A stretch of 64,000 bases of DNA from Bryum argenteum (lineage: Eukaryota > Streptophyta > Bryopsida > Bryales > Bryaceae). The DNA is taken from assembly GCA_037043015.1 (NCBI GenBank), contig CM073324.1, forward strand, positions 5,077,413 through 5,141,412. The letters run 5' to 3'. How positions within the stretch are numbered: the stretch's first letter is position 1; the number at the start of each line of letters is the position of its first letter. Under the pieces are notes generated by a model. That model was not told the DNA's origin. It did no database searches and was given only the letters and a program-made list of their open reading frames with translations. The position numbers and the translations under genes are program-made. This document shows, in pieces, positions 24,691 to 36,672 of this stretch.

Positions 24691-27390
24691 TGCCGAAGAG
24701 GAGGAGGTGGTCCCGTGGCGACCGGGGATGCCGATCCCCTCAAGTCGGTGAAGCCGCAGTACCCGAGCTTCCACCGCACAAGCGGAGCCGAGGATGACCT
24801 CCTCCGGATGGGGTGCGCCGGGTCAGACGATGCCCCGTGGGACTTGGCGGACTGCACCATCATCGAGGAAATGATCACCCACCGCTTCCCGAGATGTACG
24901 CGACGCACCTCGAGGGGGAAGACGGACAATCGGGACCCCGCCATTGAGGGCGACTTACAAATTTCCGGACTCCCCAATCGGCTACATCAAGAAGAAGGGC
25001 GGCGACGGATTGAGGAATCGGTTTCGCAGGGGGCCCACGGAGAAGGACGGATTCAAACCGAGGACCGCAAGGACCCCGGTGACGCGCCTCCTCCGGTTTC
25101 TTCTCCCCATACTCGGCCCGGACAAGCCGACCACCGCACCGTGAAGGCGATGAAGGCTATCTTGGGAAATTACGATGGGCGGATGCGGGTCGGGTGGCAC
25201 CACATCATCGAGGTGGTGTGCGGCGAGAGGTGATGAAGATCGGGAATCGAAGGGGTGCCCACTCGCCCCTACATCTTCCATCTCTACCAACGGCACGGCA
25301 TCCTCACCGAAGGAGATATTTTATTGGCACGAGAAACACGACCTCCCATCCGGAGATCCGCAGGGCCAACCTCTTCCGAGTCCGGGGAGGAGATGGAGCA
25401 AGTCAGGGCTACCGACTGGAGGGGTCACCGGAACCAGCCCACTGACAGCCCGAGCGGTGGGACCCAGCCAAGCCGGACCAAAGACAAAGACCGGGTGGCC
25501 ACCCGAAGGAAGGAGGAAGTAACCGGGTGAATCCTACCCGGACTTCTCAAACCATGCCCTCCTGTTCATGCCAAATGCGAGAGGAGGAAGAGGAGGAAGA
25601 AGAAGAGGTCGTCCCCCTCATCCGGAGGACAAGAGCCCAAAGAACGAAGGGCCGAGGAGATAGCCGAGGCGGGTGGAGACCAATCCGCGGAGGAGGAGGG
25701 CAGAGCGAGGATGACGAGGAAGAGGAAGAAGAGGAAGCACCACCTCGACAGCAAGACCATCCCGAGGGGTGAGGAGGAAGGATACGACCGGCTTTGGGAG
25801 AAGACGTTCTCCCGTCCGGATCCCACCCCGGTGGTACAGAGGTCCCGAACGAGGAGGTGGGCGGCGCAGGCTATTGCAGAGGTGCCTCCACCCGGACAGA
25901 GACCCCCAGGAGGGAGAGTGCCCAACCTCAAGCGCAAGGCCAAGAAGAGGAAGAGGTCAGCGAGTCCGGTGGCACAGCCGAGGGCCGTCGAGGAGGAGCG
26001 TGCCCCAAGTCCGGATCCTGCGCCAATGCAAGATCCGACTCCTGCCCCGATAGCCGAGCCGATCCCGGAGAGCCAGCCCAAGACGAAGAGGAGGCTGCTC
26101 CTTGCGGAGGAGGAGGACACCCGGAGAAGGCCACACCTCCCGACTAGAGTTACCGGAGCGGAGCAGGATTGACCCCGCCCGGCCACTCCAAAGATCGATG
26201 GCAGCCCGAGTCGTCCCACGAGGACATGTGACCCCGGGACGGGCAACACCACCCCCGGTGCTCCCCGCCCCTACTACCGGATACCCGGCCGAGGGTATCC
26301 TCCACCCCATCCGGTGGCCATGGAAGAGGTAGATCGGGAGAATGAACAATTGTTCACCTCTCCGGGCGCGACTCGAGCGGGTTTTCAGACCCCAACGTGG
26401 AACGGTACCGGAGTTGGCCGAGGAGATGCGGTGGGAAACGGCCAAGGCGAGAAGAGAGAAGGTGGAGTGGTGTGAAGGCCCGGCCAAAGGAGAAGGCATC
26501 CGTGGGAGTCCAGTGTGGACCGGACCCCTCGGACACGGAGGCACATCCGGAGGTGGAAGCCCTCGGGAGGATTGTGGAGGAGCGGGGAGGCCGCACTCCG
26601 GAGGTTTGCGAACATTGATCGGACGGTCCGCACTCCATCTTGAAGGTGCCGCAACCGGATGCAGAGGCCCAAACGAAGGCGGCCTTCTATGATGCTCGGA
26701 TTGGGATCGGTGAATCACCCCAATCCTCGGAGCCTGCTCGGGAGGCACGCCACCGGCATCAACCAAGATGTCTCAAGGAGTTCCGCACCCTCACCTGGGA
26801 AGGTCGTTGGGGGCCCTCCCCCACGTGGAGATTCAGGAAGCCCTTCCGGAAGAGGAGGTAATCGCACCCCCAGAGGTGCCCACGGAGGGGCCGGTGCCCA
26901 TGGAAATAGAAGAAGTGCCCCTGACCGCTTCGAAGGAGCAAAGGATCCCGATCGACGGTGCCATTCGGGAGAACGAGGAGGAGAACGAGCTGCGACTCCC
27001 CCTCAGGAAGCGGATACCTCAGGAGAACCAGGATTACCCGGTCCCTCCGAGGTGGAACAGGTGGTGGAAGGAGAGGTGAACCCCTCTCAACAACCGGATG
27101 AGCACCCGGATGGCGATGTCACAGGAGAAGGGGCAGTACTCCCCGAACAGGTTGAAGAGGTAATACCTCACCCGGAGGCCCAAGTCAACGAGGTGGGAGA
27201 TCCGGGCGAACAAGGGCAGCAGGAGGAGCTCGAGGTCCCTCAAGAGGAAGTTGAGGTCCAACCCGTGGGCCCTCAGGTACAGCTGGAGGAACCCGTGGTT
27301 CCTCATGAAGAAGAGGAAGTCCACCCCGTGCCCCCTCCATCGAAGTTGAAGGCACTCCGGGACAGGTGGAAGAGCCGGAGGACGCAGTAA
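24691..27390 (+). pseudogene. decayed gene of element B, related to that of A
   Basis: Fragments in all three frames match the product of element A in order: YKFPDSPIGYIKKKGG, RFLLPILGPDKPT, VGWHHIIEVV and GCPLAP near 24950-25270; a KVPQPDAEAQTKAAFYDA stretch near 26640-26700; and a long Glu/Pro-rich tail ending at 27390. At least five frame changes are needed. Very high Glu/Arg content makes long spurious frames on both strands. No enzymatic domain is visible. Confidence 0.65.
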
Positions 27391-27430
27391 AATCCGAGAT
27401 TTTACATCCACCCCGGGTTGATCAGGGAGG

Positions 27431-30085
27431 GAGATTGTCGTAACGTGCTTTCCCGATTCGTGCCCGGATAACCCTTTTTCACGGTAAAAGAGGTTTCCTA
27501 AACAAGAACCCGAGTATTCGTTCCACGGAGATCCTGTGAAGTGCAAACGCAATGTTTCCACACTGATTAGCTAACCCGGATTTGTGCTATCCGGGTTCTA
27601 TCCTATCCCCTCTGTGCCCTATATCCCGTCTCCGGAAGAGCGCCCGGACGGGAGAGAGGAGAGGGTGTTTAGTCTTTGTGGTTTAATTTAGCCTCTGTAT
27701 TCACCTCGAGAGGGATTTTCCCGGACTTAGATAAGTGGGGGATTAGGCCACTTCTCCCGTTGATTAACGTGACCGGAAAGGTCACCGAGACTCTCTCTCC
27801 TTACCCCTGTTAGGAACTTCCCTTATACCTCCCTCTACGCCCGGACTCTAAATCCACACGCATGTCACAAAGGTTGGTATCCGGTTCTCCTATGGTCCGG
27901 TTATCACAACTTACTACCCGGGTTAGTAGATCCCGGGTTCTTCGGATCGGGGATGGTGCGATCGCCCGGAGTTCACCGCTATCACCTACTGAGACAAACC
28001 CGCCTACCCGGACTTCAGCGATCTAGGGGACTCAACCGATGGTGTTCTCGGGAGTCGGTTGAGCGGCCGGAATCCCTTCCCGGCCGCCTGTAATCCCGAG
28101 ACGCTACACGGACGTGACCGGATGAACCCTAAGTGGCAAGTGCCGTTCGCTAGCCGCACTCCTCCCCGTCGCCTTCTCTACCTCCCGTACTACTCTCCGT
28201 TCAAGGACGGAACCGCTCTCTCTCTTGCCCGGATAGCAAGGGTCCTCCGGACTCTCGCAAACACCCCGACCAATGAGACAAGACAGGAAAAGGAGAAGGA
28301 CACACAATCGACACACACGCACACACACGAGGGAGATGAGAAAGAGGCGTGCTTGCACTGGATTAGGGTATTGCAGAATCACAAAAAGACCCCGAGGGAG
28401 TATCCTTCCCTCGGCTAAGTAGCAGATCCTCCCTGGCATCCCAGAGAGGACAAAATCCTGTGCCAGGGAATCTTTCTAAATCTAGCCTCTGACACTCTAG
28501 CGCCGTCATCCTCCTACTCGCCATAAAGGCACTAAAATCTAACCCTATCCTCGGCCAGGTGCACCCGCCATCAATCAACTCGGTCCTAGTCCTTCCTGTC
28601 GCGCTCATCCTACTTCGCAGCCTCGGAAGCCTCGGCAGTCTTGGTAGTCGCGACCTTCTGAGCTCCCAACCCGGGTTGGGAAGTGACCTCCTCCTCCTCG
28701 TTCCTCGTCTTTTGGAGCGCTGGAGCAGTATCCTCACTCCCAAGGATCTCAGTGTCTCCAGAAGGCATCGGGGCTGAGGTGTCCGGGAGGGCCTCCCCGA
28801 TCTCCGGGACCTCGATCAAGTCCTCGTGGATGAGGGGGATCATCTCCGCGGGCAGTGCCTTCTCGGGGAGGGCCCCGAGATCAGATGGCTCCAATGGGAC
28901 GACCGGATCCGGGCACGGGGGTGCCTGCAGATCTCTATGCCCGATCCGGGTTGCGGGTGCCGGCTTCCCTTTCCGGTCTGGTTGGATCGTGGCCTCCGTA
29001 GCGAGGTTAGGACTCTGCTGTCGGGGTCCACGGGTCGGTCCGGGGAAATGGGAGAGGGATTTCTTACCCTGGTATCCTCCTCTGCTGTTCGGGAGACCTC
29101 CTCCCCTGCCCGGGGAACTGCCTCGACTACCCGGGTTGCCTCTGCCTCGACTACCCGGGAAGCCTCTGCCTCGACTACCCGGGGAGCCTCTACCTCGACT
29201 ACCCGGGGAGCCTCTACCTCGGTGCTCTCCGGTAAGTCGCTGCTGAGGGGATGTGAAGTCCCTGTCTCCTTCGGGGTCTTCTCCGGGCTCAGGCTCGTGG
29301 GCGGAACCGGTTCCTCCATTACCGCGGGTGCGGTGGGCTCCTCCTCCTCGGCCCTGACATCCTCGATCACTTCGGGGTCGCCCTGGATGGGATTATCCTC
29401 GGGGAGGAGTGGCAGTGCGCTTGCCCCGGCCGGAACCTTCTCCGGGCTGCGGACGGGCGGAGGAATGGGCTCCTCCATAGCTGCGGGGTCGGCAGACCCC
29501 TCTTCCTCTGCTCGGACAGCCTCCACAGACTCGGATGCCCCCCGGGTAGGAGGGTTTTCAACTGCCTCCGGTGGGGGTGCTTCTCCGGGAAAAGCCTTAG
29601 CCATTTCCCCAATGAGGGTCCTCATCTCCTGGAGGGCTCCCTCCATCCTCTCTGCGGCCTTCTGCATGTACGCCGCCGCCAGGTTTCCCCGCCCGACCCG
29701 TTCGTGGCTACCGACCCGGCCGCTGCCTTCCCCGGTTGAGGTATACCCGGTTGAGGCAGCCCTTTCCCGGGTAGGAGTCAACCCGCGAAGAGCCGCTACG
29801 CGTTATCCGGGTCCGCAGCGGGCCGACTGGATACGACTAGGCAGGATCCTGGCTCGAGAACAGGAGATACAAAGCAAAAGAAAATTCAAAAAGGTAGTGC
29901 TACCCTACCCTGTCCACTAAGCCTAAGGATGCTCCTGGGTGGGCAGGTTCCTGGCCGAGCTAACCTTACCCGGTCATTACCCGGGTAGGCCGGGATATGG
30001 GCGTTTATTTCTCCTAATTAGCTATAACTAACCGCTATCCGGACTTACGTGGGGCAAAAACGAAAAAATGAGGTTTGACAGAGAT
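27431..30085 (-). mobile_element. element C: 2.6-kb relative of A, inverted inside B
   Basis: The element is 27436-30080. On the minus strand it starts TGTCAAACCTCATTTTT and ends ACGTTACGACA. The direct repeat GAGAT flanks it at 27431-27435 and 30081-30085. Its minus-strand 5' end matches the 5' ends of A and B (including CTAATTAGGAG near 30015). Its 3' end shares TTCACAGRATCTCCGTGGAA with the 3' end of B (27518-27540 against 31245-31265, inverted). It is shorter than A, and its gene lacks the conserved N-terminal block, so it looks like an internally deleted derivative. Confidence 0.87.
28610..29781 (-). pseudogene. truncated gene of element C
   Basis: The minus-strand frame from 29781 contains AAAYMQKAAERMEGALQEMR and GEMAKAFPGEA, matching KKYTARIEGAMEEMRILLKE and ERFPGEAAAA of element A (16840-16930). 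An acidic low-complexity region follows, with four to five repeats of EAPRVVEVE-type units near 29090-29210. A frame change near 28850-28890 leads to a last frame ending at 28610. The block corresponding to 15290-15520 in A is missing. Confidence 0.65.
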
Positions 30086-31355
30086 TCCTCCCCGCGAGTT
30101 GGCAGGCCCTTCCAGGATGAATACGCCGCCGTCAAACCCCTCGAGCCGACCCACGCCGCCGGAAGAAGACACTAGTCAGTAGTTAGTTAGGTTAGAATGG
30201 GTAGGATTAGTAGGTGCCTTTTTGGCCACTCACCCGGGAATCTCGGAAGCCCGAGAATTCCGGATCGATAGGGTTTCCGGGAAAACGGGACCCCCTCAGA
30301 CTTCACCGAAGACTCTGCGGAGTCCTTCGGGTCTTCTCTGTGTTTCCGTACCTGTGAGTAAAGGTTGATCTTTGCACCTAAAATTCGTGATTGTGTGTAA
30401 GTCGTGATCTTGTAATTGTGTGTGCGTAGTTGATGTCTGAGCCGGGTCGTGGATACAGGAAGTCCCTCGTAGATTCGGTGGTTGCAATCCCAGAACCCGG
30501 GAGAGGTCTCTAGGAGAGTGACAGAGTCGGTGAGAGGTCCGTGTGAGAAGTACTAGAGCATATCTCGGGAGTAGTCGTCACCTAGGAAGGTGATACACTA
30601 ACCGGGTTGGGGTGAGGTACTAGGGTTAGCAAGAAACGCTAACTGATTGCCAACCTCCCGAATGGGATGTTCGGTTGAGGAAAGCTCTCTCGGGAGTAGG
30701 GTACGAACCCGGTTCTATGTTATTGGAACTCTAATGGATTAAGTGGCGGGATACCACCCACCGTGATCCGGGTCACGAGTAAACAACCCCCTCGTTGGCT
30801 CAGTTAGGAGGAAACCGGGCCACCTTCTTTGTGTGACCTTTGTTTGGGTGAGAATCCGGATAGTGGCGTAGTAGCAAGGAAGGAACTCCCAGAGAGAGAA
30901 GGAAAGGGTAGTCGAGATACTAAGGGTGGAACTCCGGACACCTTAATCAACCGGTAGGGAGCGACATTCGCGCTCTTCCAAATAAATAGGAAAGACCCCT
31001 CCGAGGATTTACGGAGGTTAAACTAAATCACCACAGGATACTAAGTCCCCCTCCCGGACAAGGAGGCCGTTCGAATCTAGAAAACCACCGGATCAGACGC
31101 AAAGCTGGTTTCCTTGGGGTTTTGGGTTTGGGAGCTAGTCAGACCCCAACCCCTCCCCGAGTTCCCTAATCCGGTAGATTAGAACGTTTTCTGTCGTTGT
31201 AGCGTCCATAGGTTGTTGGTCCGGATTTCATTTGGTCTTCACACTTCACAGAATCTCCGTGGAACGTTACCCGGAAGGCGAACCATTTTGCTTGGTTGTA
31301 TAAGTAAAATTGTGCTGTTTTTGGTCTTCTCGGTCTGGTAACTCACGACAGAGGA

Positions 31356-31840
31356 TAATTTAAACCCTTACACTACCTAATGATGACCCTATGGAAATGA
31401 TGGTGTTATTTAGAAAATCGTGGGGATATGTCATCTATAGGTCATCATTTACTTGTAAGTCATTTGAATGAGTAGAATATTGAATGATATACGGAAAATA
31501 GATTTGTGGAAAGAGGTAACGATTATAAAACTTGTGTTGACTAAAAAAGACCTTATAAAAATTATGGAAGAACAAAATTTCCCGTAAAAGAAACGTATCT
31601 ACATGTTATGATTTACTTTGACTTTGTAGGATGCTAAGTAATAGAAGAAGTTATACTAAAGGGGGGAGGAGGTGGTTTTACTATTTTCTCTAACCGTATT
31701 AAATATATTAAATCATGAAAGAAGCCACATGGAACTTGGAATTACATGGAAGGAAATACTTGGTGTTAATTTGATTCAACCTTGGCATGGTATAGGTCTA
31801 TAGGTTACTTGGTGTTAACTTCATTCAAAACCTCCAAATC
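31356..31840. other. AT-rich spacer
   Basis: No gene seen. Continuous with 22876-24097 before element B inserted. Confidence 0.5.
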
Positions 31841-32205
31841 GCGCGACCGCCAATACAGCGGATGGACGAACGTCGGTCGCTAGGGCGACCGCCGATCCAG
31901 CTGATGAGCGAACGTCGCTGACAGGGCGACCGGCGGTCTACGTGATGGGCAAGCTAACTAAGGAGAAAGTGTCCGCGAGCCTCCGCGCACCCTCCTGCTG
32001 GGGCGACCGCCGATCTAGGCGATGGGCGAACGTCGGTCGCTTGGGCGAACGTCGGTCGCTTGGGCGAACGTCGGTCGCCGGCGAAACGTCTTGTCGCTAG
32101 GGCGATCACGATCGGTGATGGGCGAACGTCGGTCGCTAGGGCGACCGCCGATCCAGCTCATGAGCGAACGACGGTAATAGGGCGACCGGCGGTCTACGTG
32201 ATGGG
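31841..32205. repeat. type 1 palindrome array downstream of WCHI gene 2
   Basis: About ten copies of GCGAACGTCGGTCGC, GCGACCGCCGATCCAGC and GCGACCGGCGGTCTACG. Unlike most arrays it is not upstream of a visible gene, though a gene could have been lost where element B now lies. Confidence 0.82.
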
Positions 32206-32892
32206 CGCGAATATCTGCTTCCCCCCCTTTTGCTACAAATCTTTTTCTGCATATTTGAAATCATGTACGAATCATTGCCTTTCGAGGTTTTGGGGGGTTT
32301 GTAAAAATATTCATTGACTCTAAATACTTGCAACTAAATCCCACCATATATTTATACGTAACTTCAACAACTTAGTTACGATTCCAAATTTTTACAAATT
32401 ATTTATCATTACTTCATCGTGGATTAATACTAATCAAAGCTTTCCAAAATTCAATATCATTATATATACATATGGAATGGTATACACGACATAATTTTCT
32501 AAAAGACCACTGTCCAAAGTATCCACCAACCTACCAACATACAAACCTACCAACTTAAATAATTACCAACCTACATACCATTCTAAGAACCTTTTTTTAG
32601 ATATTTCCAAATCATGCATTTCAAATAAAAAATAAAAAAATAAAAAGAATAAACAAGATGATTAAAATAACACCGTGCGCATATATACAAATAATAAACA
32701 TAACATTGTTCAACGGGTATCTTACTAGTAAAAACATATCATATAATCAAAAAGATACATTGTATAACATCCATTTAGCACTTATCTCCCAACTTTCAGT
32801 TCACAAATAAAATAAAGTAAATGGATATAACCAACACACCAACGTCTTTCTAAAACTTGATTCCGCTTACTCTAATCTTCTTCCATTGTACT
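32206..32892. other. AT-rich 3' region of WCHI gene 2
   Basis: No gene seen. Confidence 0.5.
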
Positions 32893-34485
32893 TTAGATTT
32901 TTTTTAGATGGTACCAGCTCCGACATTTCTCCTTTGTCTTATTTGCAATACATAGATCTTCGATCCTTGCATTTAAGAACCTCTCCTCTTCTGCGAGCAC
33001 AAGTAGCTTTTTGACCAACTCCTCAGTTGTTTCATTGCGCTGTGAACTTTGACCCTCTTCTGCAATATCCACGGTTCCATCTATTCCATTGAGGACTAAC
33101 TTTTCCTTGTTCCCCTTCAATCTTATTGATGCTAGGTTCACCCTTTTGATCTTAGCTCTCAAGGCATCGCATGCCGAAATGAGTTCCTTTAGCTCCTTCT
33201 CAAAATGACCTTGGTCCTTGGCTCCTTCAACCATAAAATCCTTCTCGCGACCCCAATCATTGACCACAAACCATTCGTCGACGCGCTTGTATCTCCTATG
33301 CACATCCTCGAAATGTTTCGTCTTCTTTATGAGCTCTTCCTCATAATCGACCTGATCTGATGCAACCAGAGCTGGGAGAACATTCGTCGCCTCCTCTTGG
33401 ATCTTCTTTTTTGCATCCTTGATTACCTCTATGTCATGTTGGAGTTCAACACACTTTGCCCGTTCGTATGACAAAGCATGAAACAAATATTCATAATCCT
33501 CATAAGCCTTGTTCAACAACTTCATCTACGAATCATCGTTTTCATTCGGGCGTTTTGCTTTGAAGACTACTTGAACTTCCTTCTCCTGCTCTACTTCTTC
33601 ATTTCCTTCTCTTTCTGGCTGTTCAATCGTTTCCATTGGATATTCTAGAGTCCCATCCTCTACGCTAACATTTGTTTGAGGAGAGGCGCTCATAACGGGC
33701 CGAACTATAACTTCGGGTGTTCCCAAAGTATAAGCACCAAACATTGCTTCAACCTCCATGTATTCAATGCCATCCGCTTCTCCTTCTGTTCGTAGGTCCT
33801 CGATGTGCTTCACAGGTGCATCGATCACATCCAAATCTTGCACGCTTGTTTCACCCACATGAAAGTGTTCAACGCCACCAATAGAACCTTCTACAAGAGG
33901 AGTATGATGCTCCCTCTCCTTAACCTCTTCTTCATCAGAATTAGGATTTACCCAAACATACACATCATCAGCATCCCCATCTTTCCGATGCCTTGCTGCC
34001 GTAAGTCCTTCTCGTGGGTTTTCTCTCAATGGGGCTCTTGGAATATCTTGCTTGGTTGGAAGGAAGAATTGAGGCGATTTTTTCATTGAGCTCCAATCCA
34101 CCACTTTCTCCAATATTACCTCTGCATACACCATTTGAGCAATATGATACGAAACCTCGTTCTTGGTGACATTCTTGCCTTTATATAGGAACCTCCACAC
34201 TTCAATACATTGTTGCACGAATTCGTCATGCTTACAATAGTGCAGATTTGCAGCATTTAATTTCAAGTGCGTCTCATGTCGAAAGTGTGGAAACAACTTG
34301 CTGATGTGGCACCAGGCGATGTAATTCTTCACTGTTGTCTGACTCCACACACCCTCTTCGGTCTCCCACCCCGGAAAAGCGCGTTGAGTGGCATCTTGGA
34401 GAATACGGTGATTCCTCTTCTCGTGTTTTCCTCTCTTCTTGCGTCGCTCCCCAAGTACTATTTTACGATCCGCAATTGTAGTCAT
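32893..34485 (-). pseudogene. WCHI-family gene 2, one in-frame TAG
   Basis: ATG at 34485. The frame is 531 codons with one internal TAG at 33526-33528, directly followed by ATG in the same frame. The basic N-terminus (ERRKKRGKHEKRNHR) leads into the family core: FPGW, then WCHISKLFPHFRHETH, AANLHYC, FVQQCIEVWRFLY and AQMVYAEV. An acidic middle follows, and after the TAG a ~210-residue coiled-coil-like part (LLNKAYEDYEYLFHALSYER onward). The same order (core, acidic middle, coiled coil) occurs uninterrupted in gene 3, so the TAG is probably a decay mutation rather than a real end. The alternative is a true 319-residue protein. A palindrome array lies 5'. Confidence 0.75.
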
Positions 34486-34689
34486 TGTTACCTCCGATCA
34501 CGGAAATGCCGCTATGATGTGATGTTAGATACAAAACACCAAAAATAGTGCAGTCCACGTTGGCCTCCAATCGAGCAAGCAAGTGGCAACTTTGAGTCGA
34601 CACCGGACAATGCGCAATTCCACGGCACGTGGATCGAAAAGTGACGACTACGGCCAATTACGATTGTATTTAACCTCCTGTGGCGGCGG

Positions 34690-34895
34690 GCGACGGCGGT
34701 GTCCCGGCGACATCGTTAGGGCGACCGCCCGGTCCAGTGTTTCTTGCAAGACTCGCTCCGGGCGACCGCCCGGTCAGTGTTTCTTGCAAGACTCGCTCCG
34801 GGCGACCGCCCGGTCAGTGCAGCAGACCTCGGCGACGCGGTGCGGCCGAGAAGAGTTTCGATCCGGCCTCGAGCGGAGAGCGGGCGACCGGCACG
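34690..34895. repeat. type 1 palindrome array upstream of WCHI gene 2
   Basis: Two exact 40-base units (TTCTTGCAAGACTCGCTCCG then GGCGACCGCCCGGTCAGTGT) and a partial third at about 34730-34820, with single copies around them. The core here is GCGACCGCCCGGTC, a slightly longer centre than elsewhere. A weak TATA-like TTAAATAC on the minus strand lies near 34668-34677. Confidence 0.85.
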
Positions 34896-34899
34896 GCAC

Positions 34900-36215
34900 T
34901 GCAGGGCGACTTCGGAAGAGCTCCCGCTCTTTTTCTTGGATCCTCTTTATGCAATATTCAAATTTTGAATTAACCGATTCAAGCATCTCCCCATTCCCCC
35001 TTCAATCCCCCTCATCCCCCTCATCCCCCCTCATTCCCTCTCATTCCCACTCACTTCTTCCTATATCTCATTCCCAATTGAAAATGATTCTCATGGTCAT
35101 GGGCATTTTGCCAAGAGCGGTGACCATGATACATGAAAAATGATTTTATTCTCATTGGATACTCTTGTGGTGTAATATGGATTTAGATCGATACAAGTTT
35201 AATCACAATTTACAAAATTATAATTTTCAACATTCTTTAATTCTCAACATAAAATACTCATCAAATATTGGTTCCAAAAGTACGCTCAGTAATGGGTTGA
35301 TAAGAATGTCCGCAAATCATTAGTCTTCTTCACTTCAAATATTTACCTTTATATACTGGTCACTCATTTTTTCTCCAAACATATAATATGTCATGATATA
35401 TCACCTTTTAATTTGGTAAGCAACTATTTCTCTTAGTGCTTTCTAGGGTATATGCACTAATTCCATTCACTTAATTGTATTTCAAGACCTTATTATTTGA
35501 CTTGCCAAAATTTTCAAATTCCTCCCCCCACTCAATTTAACCAATTTCATAATGTTATGAGCCCATAAACTCATTGCAAGGATAATCTATCAGTCGGATA
35601 TTATATACGGAGATCTTATAATATATTAAAGGCTCCACTGATATAAAAAGAAACTAGAAATTGTTCTTGAATGTGATGTTAAAATATGAGGTGCAGTTTT
35701 GGTACAGAAATGGTATCTTATTTAGGTGCTAGGAATTGACTACCTAGGATTACATTCTTAGATTGTAGGTATTGAATCGTTTGATTCATTAAAGTGTTTT
35801 CATGCATTGAAGAGGCTGATGCTCTATTAATGATTTCACATTTTATCAATTATTATAACTGATTAGGCACGATATGACTTCTTAAAATATACACCATACA
35901 AAATAATATATACCATTCATGCCTACAAAGAGGACGAAAAACTCTCACCCCATCCTTCCTCCCATTCATTATTATCCATTTACACATCTCTTGTCCATTT
36001 CTTAGGAATTGAATGATCATAAAATGGGAATTATGGGACCCACGATCCGAAATTCCTACCCTATGCATACATTCCTAATTTTTAAATTAATACATTATAA
36101 ACTAAAGGGCTCTTTTATTCCTCCCCCATCCAATATTCATCCTCATCTCATGATTCTCATCCTCGTAGGAGATGCTATGAAACCTGATGCCCTCGCATTC
36201 AACATAAAGAGGTGA
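34900..36215. other. spacer between WCHI genes 2 and 3
   Basis: AT-rich with short CT-rich runs near 34990-35060. No gene seen. Genes 2 and 3 are transcribed away from each other, each with its own array. Confidence 0.5.
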
Positions 36216-36220
36216 AATAG

Positions 36221-36530
36221 GGCGACCGCCGATTCAGCTCATGGGCGAACGTCGGTCGCTAGGGCGATCGGCGGTCCAGCTTTGGGCGAACGTCGGTCGC
36301 TAGGGCGACCGCCGGTCCAGCTCATGGGCGAACTTCGGTCGCTGGGGCGATCGGCGGTCCAGCCAATGAGCGAACGTCGGTCACAAGGCGACCGCCGGTA
36401 TACCTGATGGGCGAACGTCGATCGCTCATGGGCGAGCGTCGGTCGCTGGGGCGATCGGCGGTACAGATAGGGCGATAGTTGGACCAGCGGGCGACCGGCG
36501 GTGCACATTTTGTAAACCGCCGGTCGCCTT
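36221..36530. repeat. type 1 palindrome array upstream of WCHI gene 3
   Basis: About twelve copies alternating GCGAACGTCGGTCGC, GCGATCGGCGGTCCAGC and GCGACCGCCGGTCCAGC, spaced ~20-25 bases, ending ~145 bp before the gene 3 ATG. Confidence 0.87.
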
Positions 36531-36672
36531 ATCACTGTGCTTAAGAACGCGACGGGCAGTCCATTTTCACACTTTGCGAGTTCCTCCTTTTCGCGCATTG
36601 ACTAGTATCGACTTCAGAGTTGCTGCTTGCTTGCTCGTAGAGGGACTTTGCGTTTTTCTACGAATTTTTCTT

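Larger units (their letters stand above)
24098..31355 (+). mobile_element. element B: 7.2-kb relative of A, containing nested element C
   Basis: The element is 24103-31350, starts TGTCGAACCCTG and ends GTAACTCACGACA, with the direct repeat GAGGA at 24098-24102 and 31351-31355. The 5' end matches element A (TGTCRAAC, then an ATTAGGARTAAAA-like block). The 3' part near 30930-31080 matches the 3' part of A in the same orientation. Without element C it is about 4.6 kb, close to A in size. There are no long terminal repeats. Its gene is heavily decayed, so this copy is older or less constrained than A. Confidence 0.85.

Noticed and set aside
25527-26766. Long minus-strand frames over element B
   Set aside because: They are shadows of a Glu/Arg-rich plus-strand gene and carry no domain.
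24103-27436. 27436 as the start of a 3' LTR of element B
   Set aside because: A purine-rich tract precedes TGTCG there, but the same point is explained exactly as the end of element C with its GAGAT duplication.
28840-29920. Plus-strand Ser/Thr-rich frame of 364 codons
   Set aside because: Shadow of the minus-strand gene of element C; its repeats are the complement of the EAPRVVE repeats.
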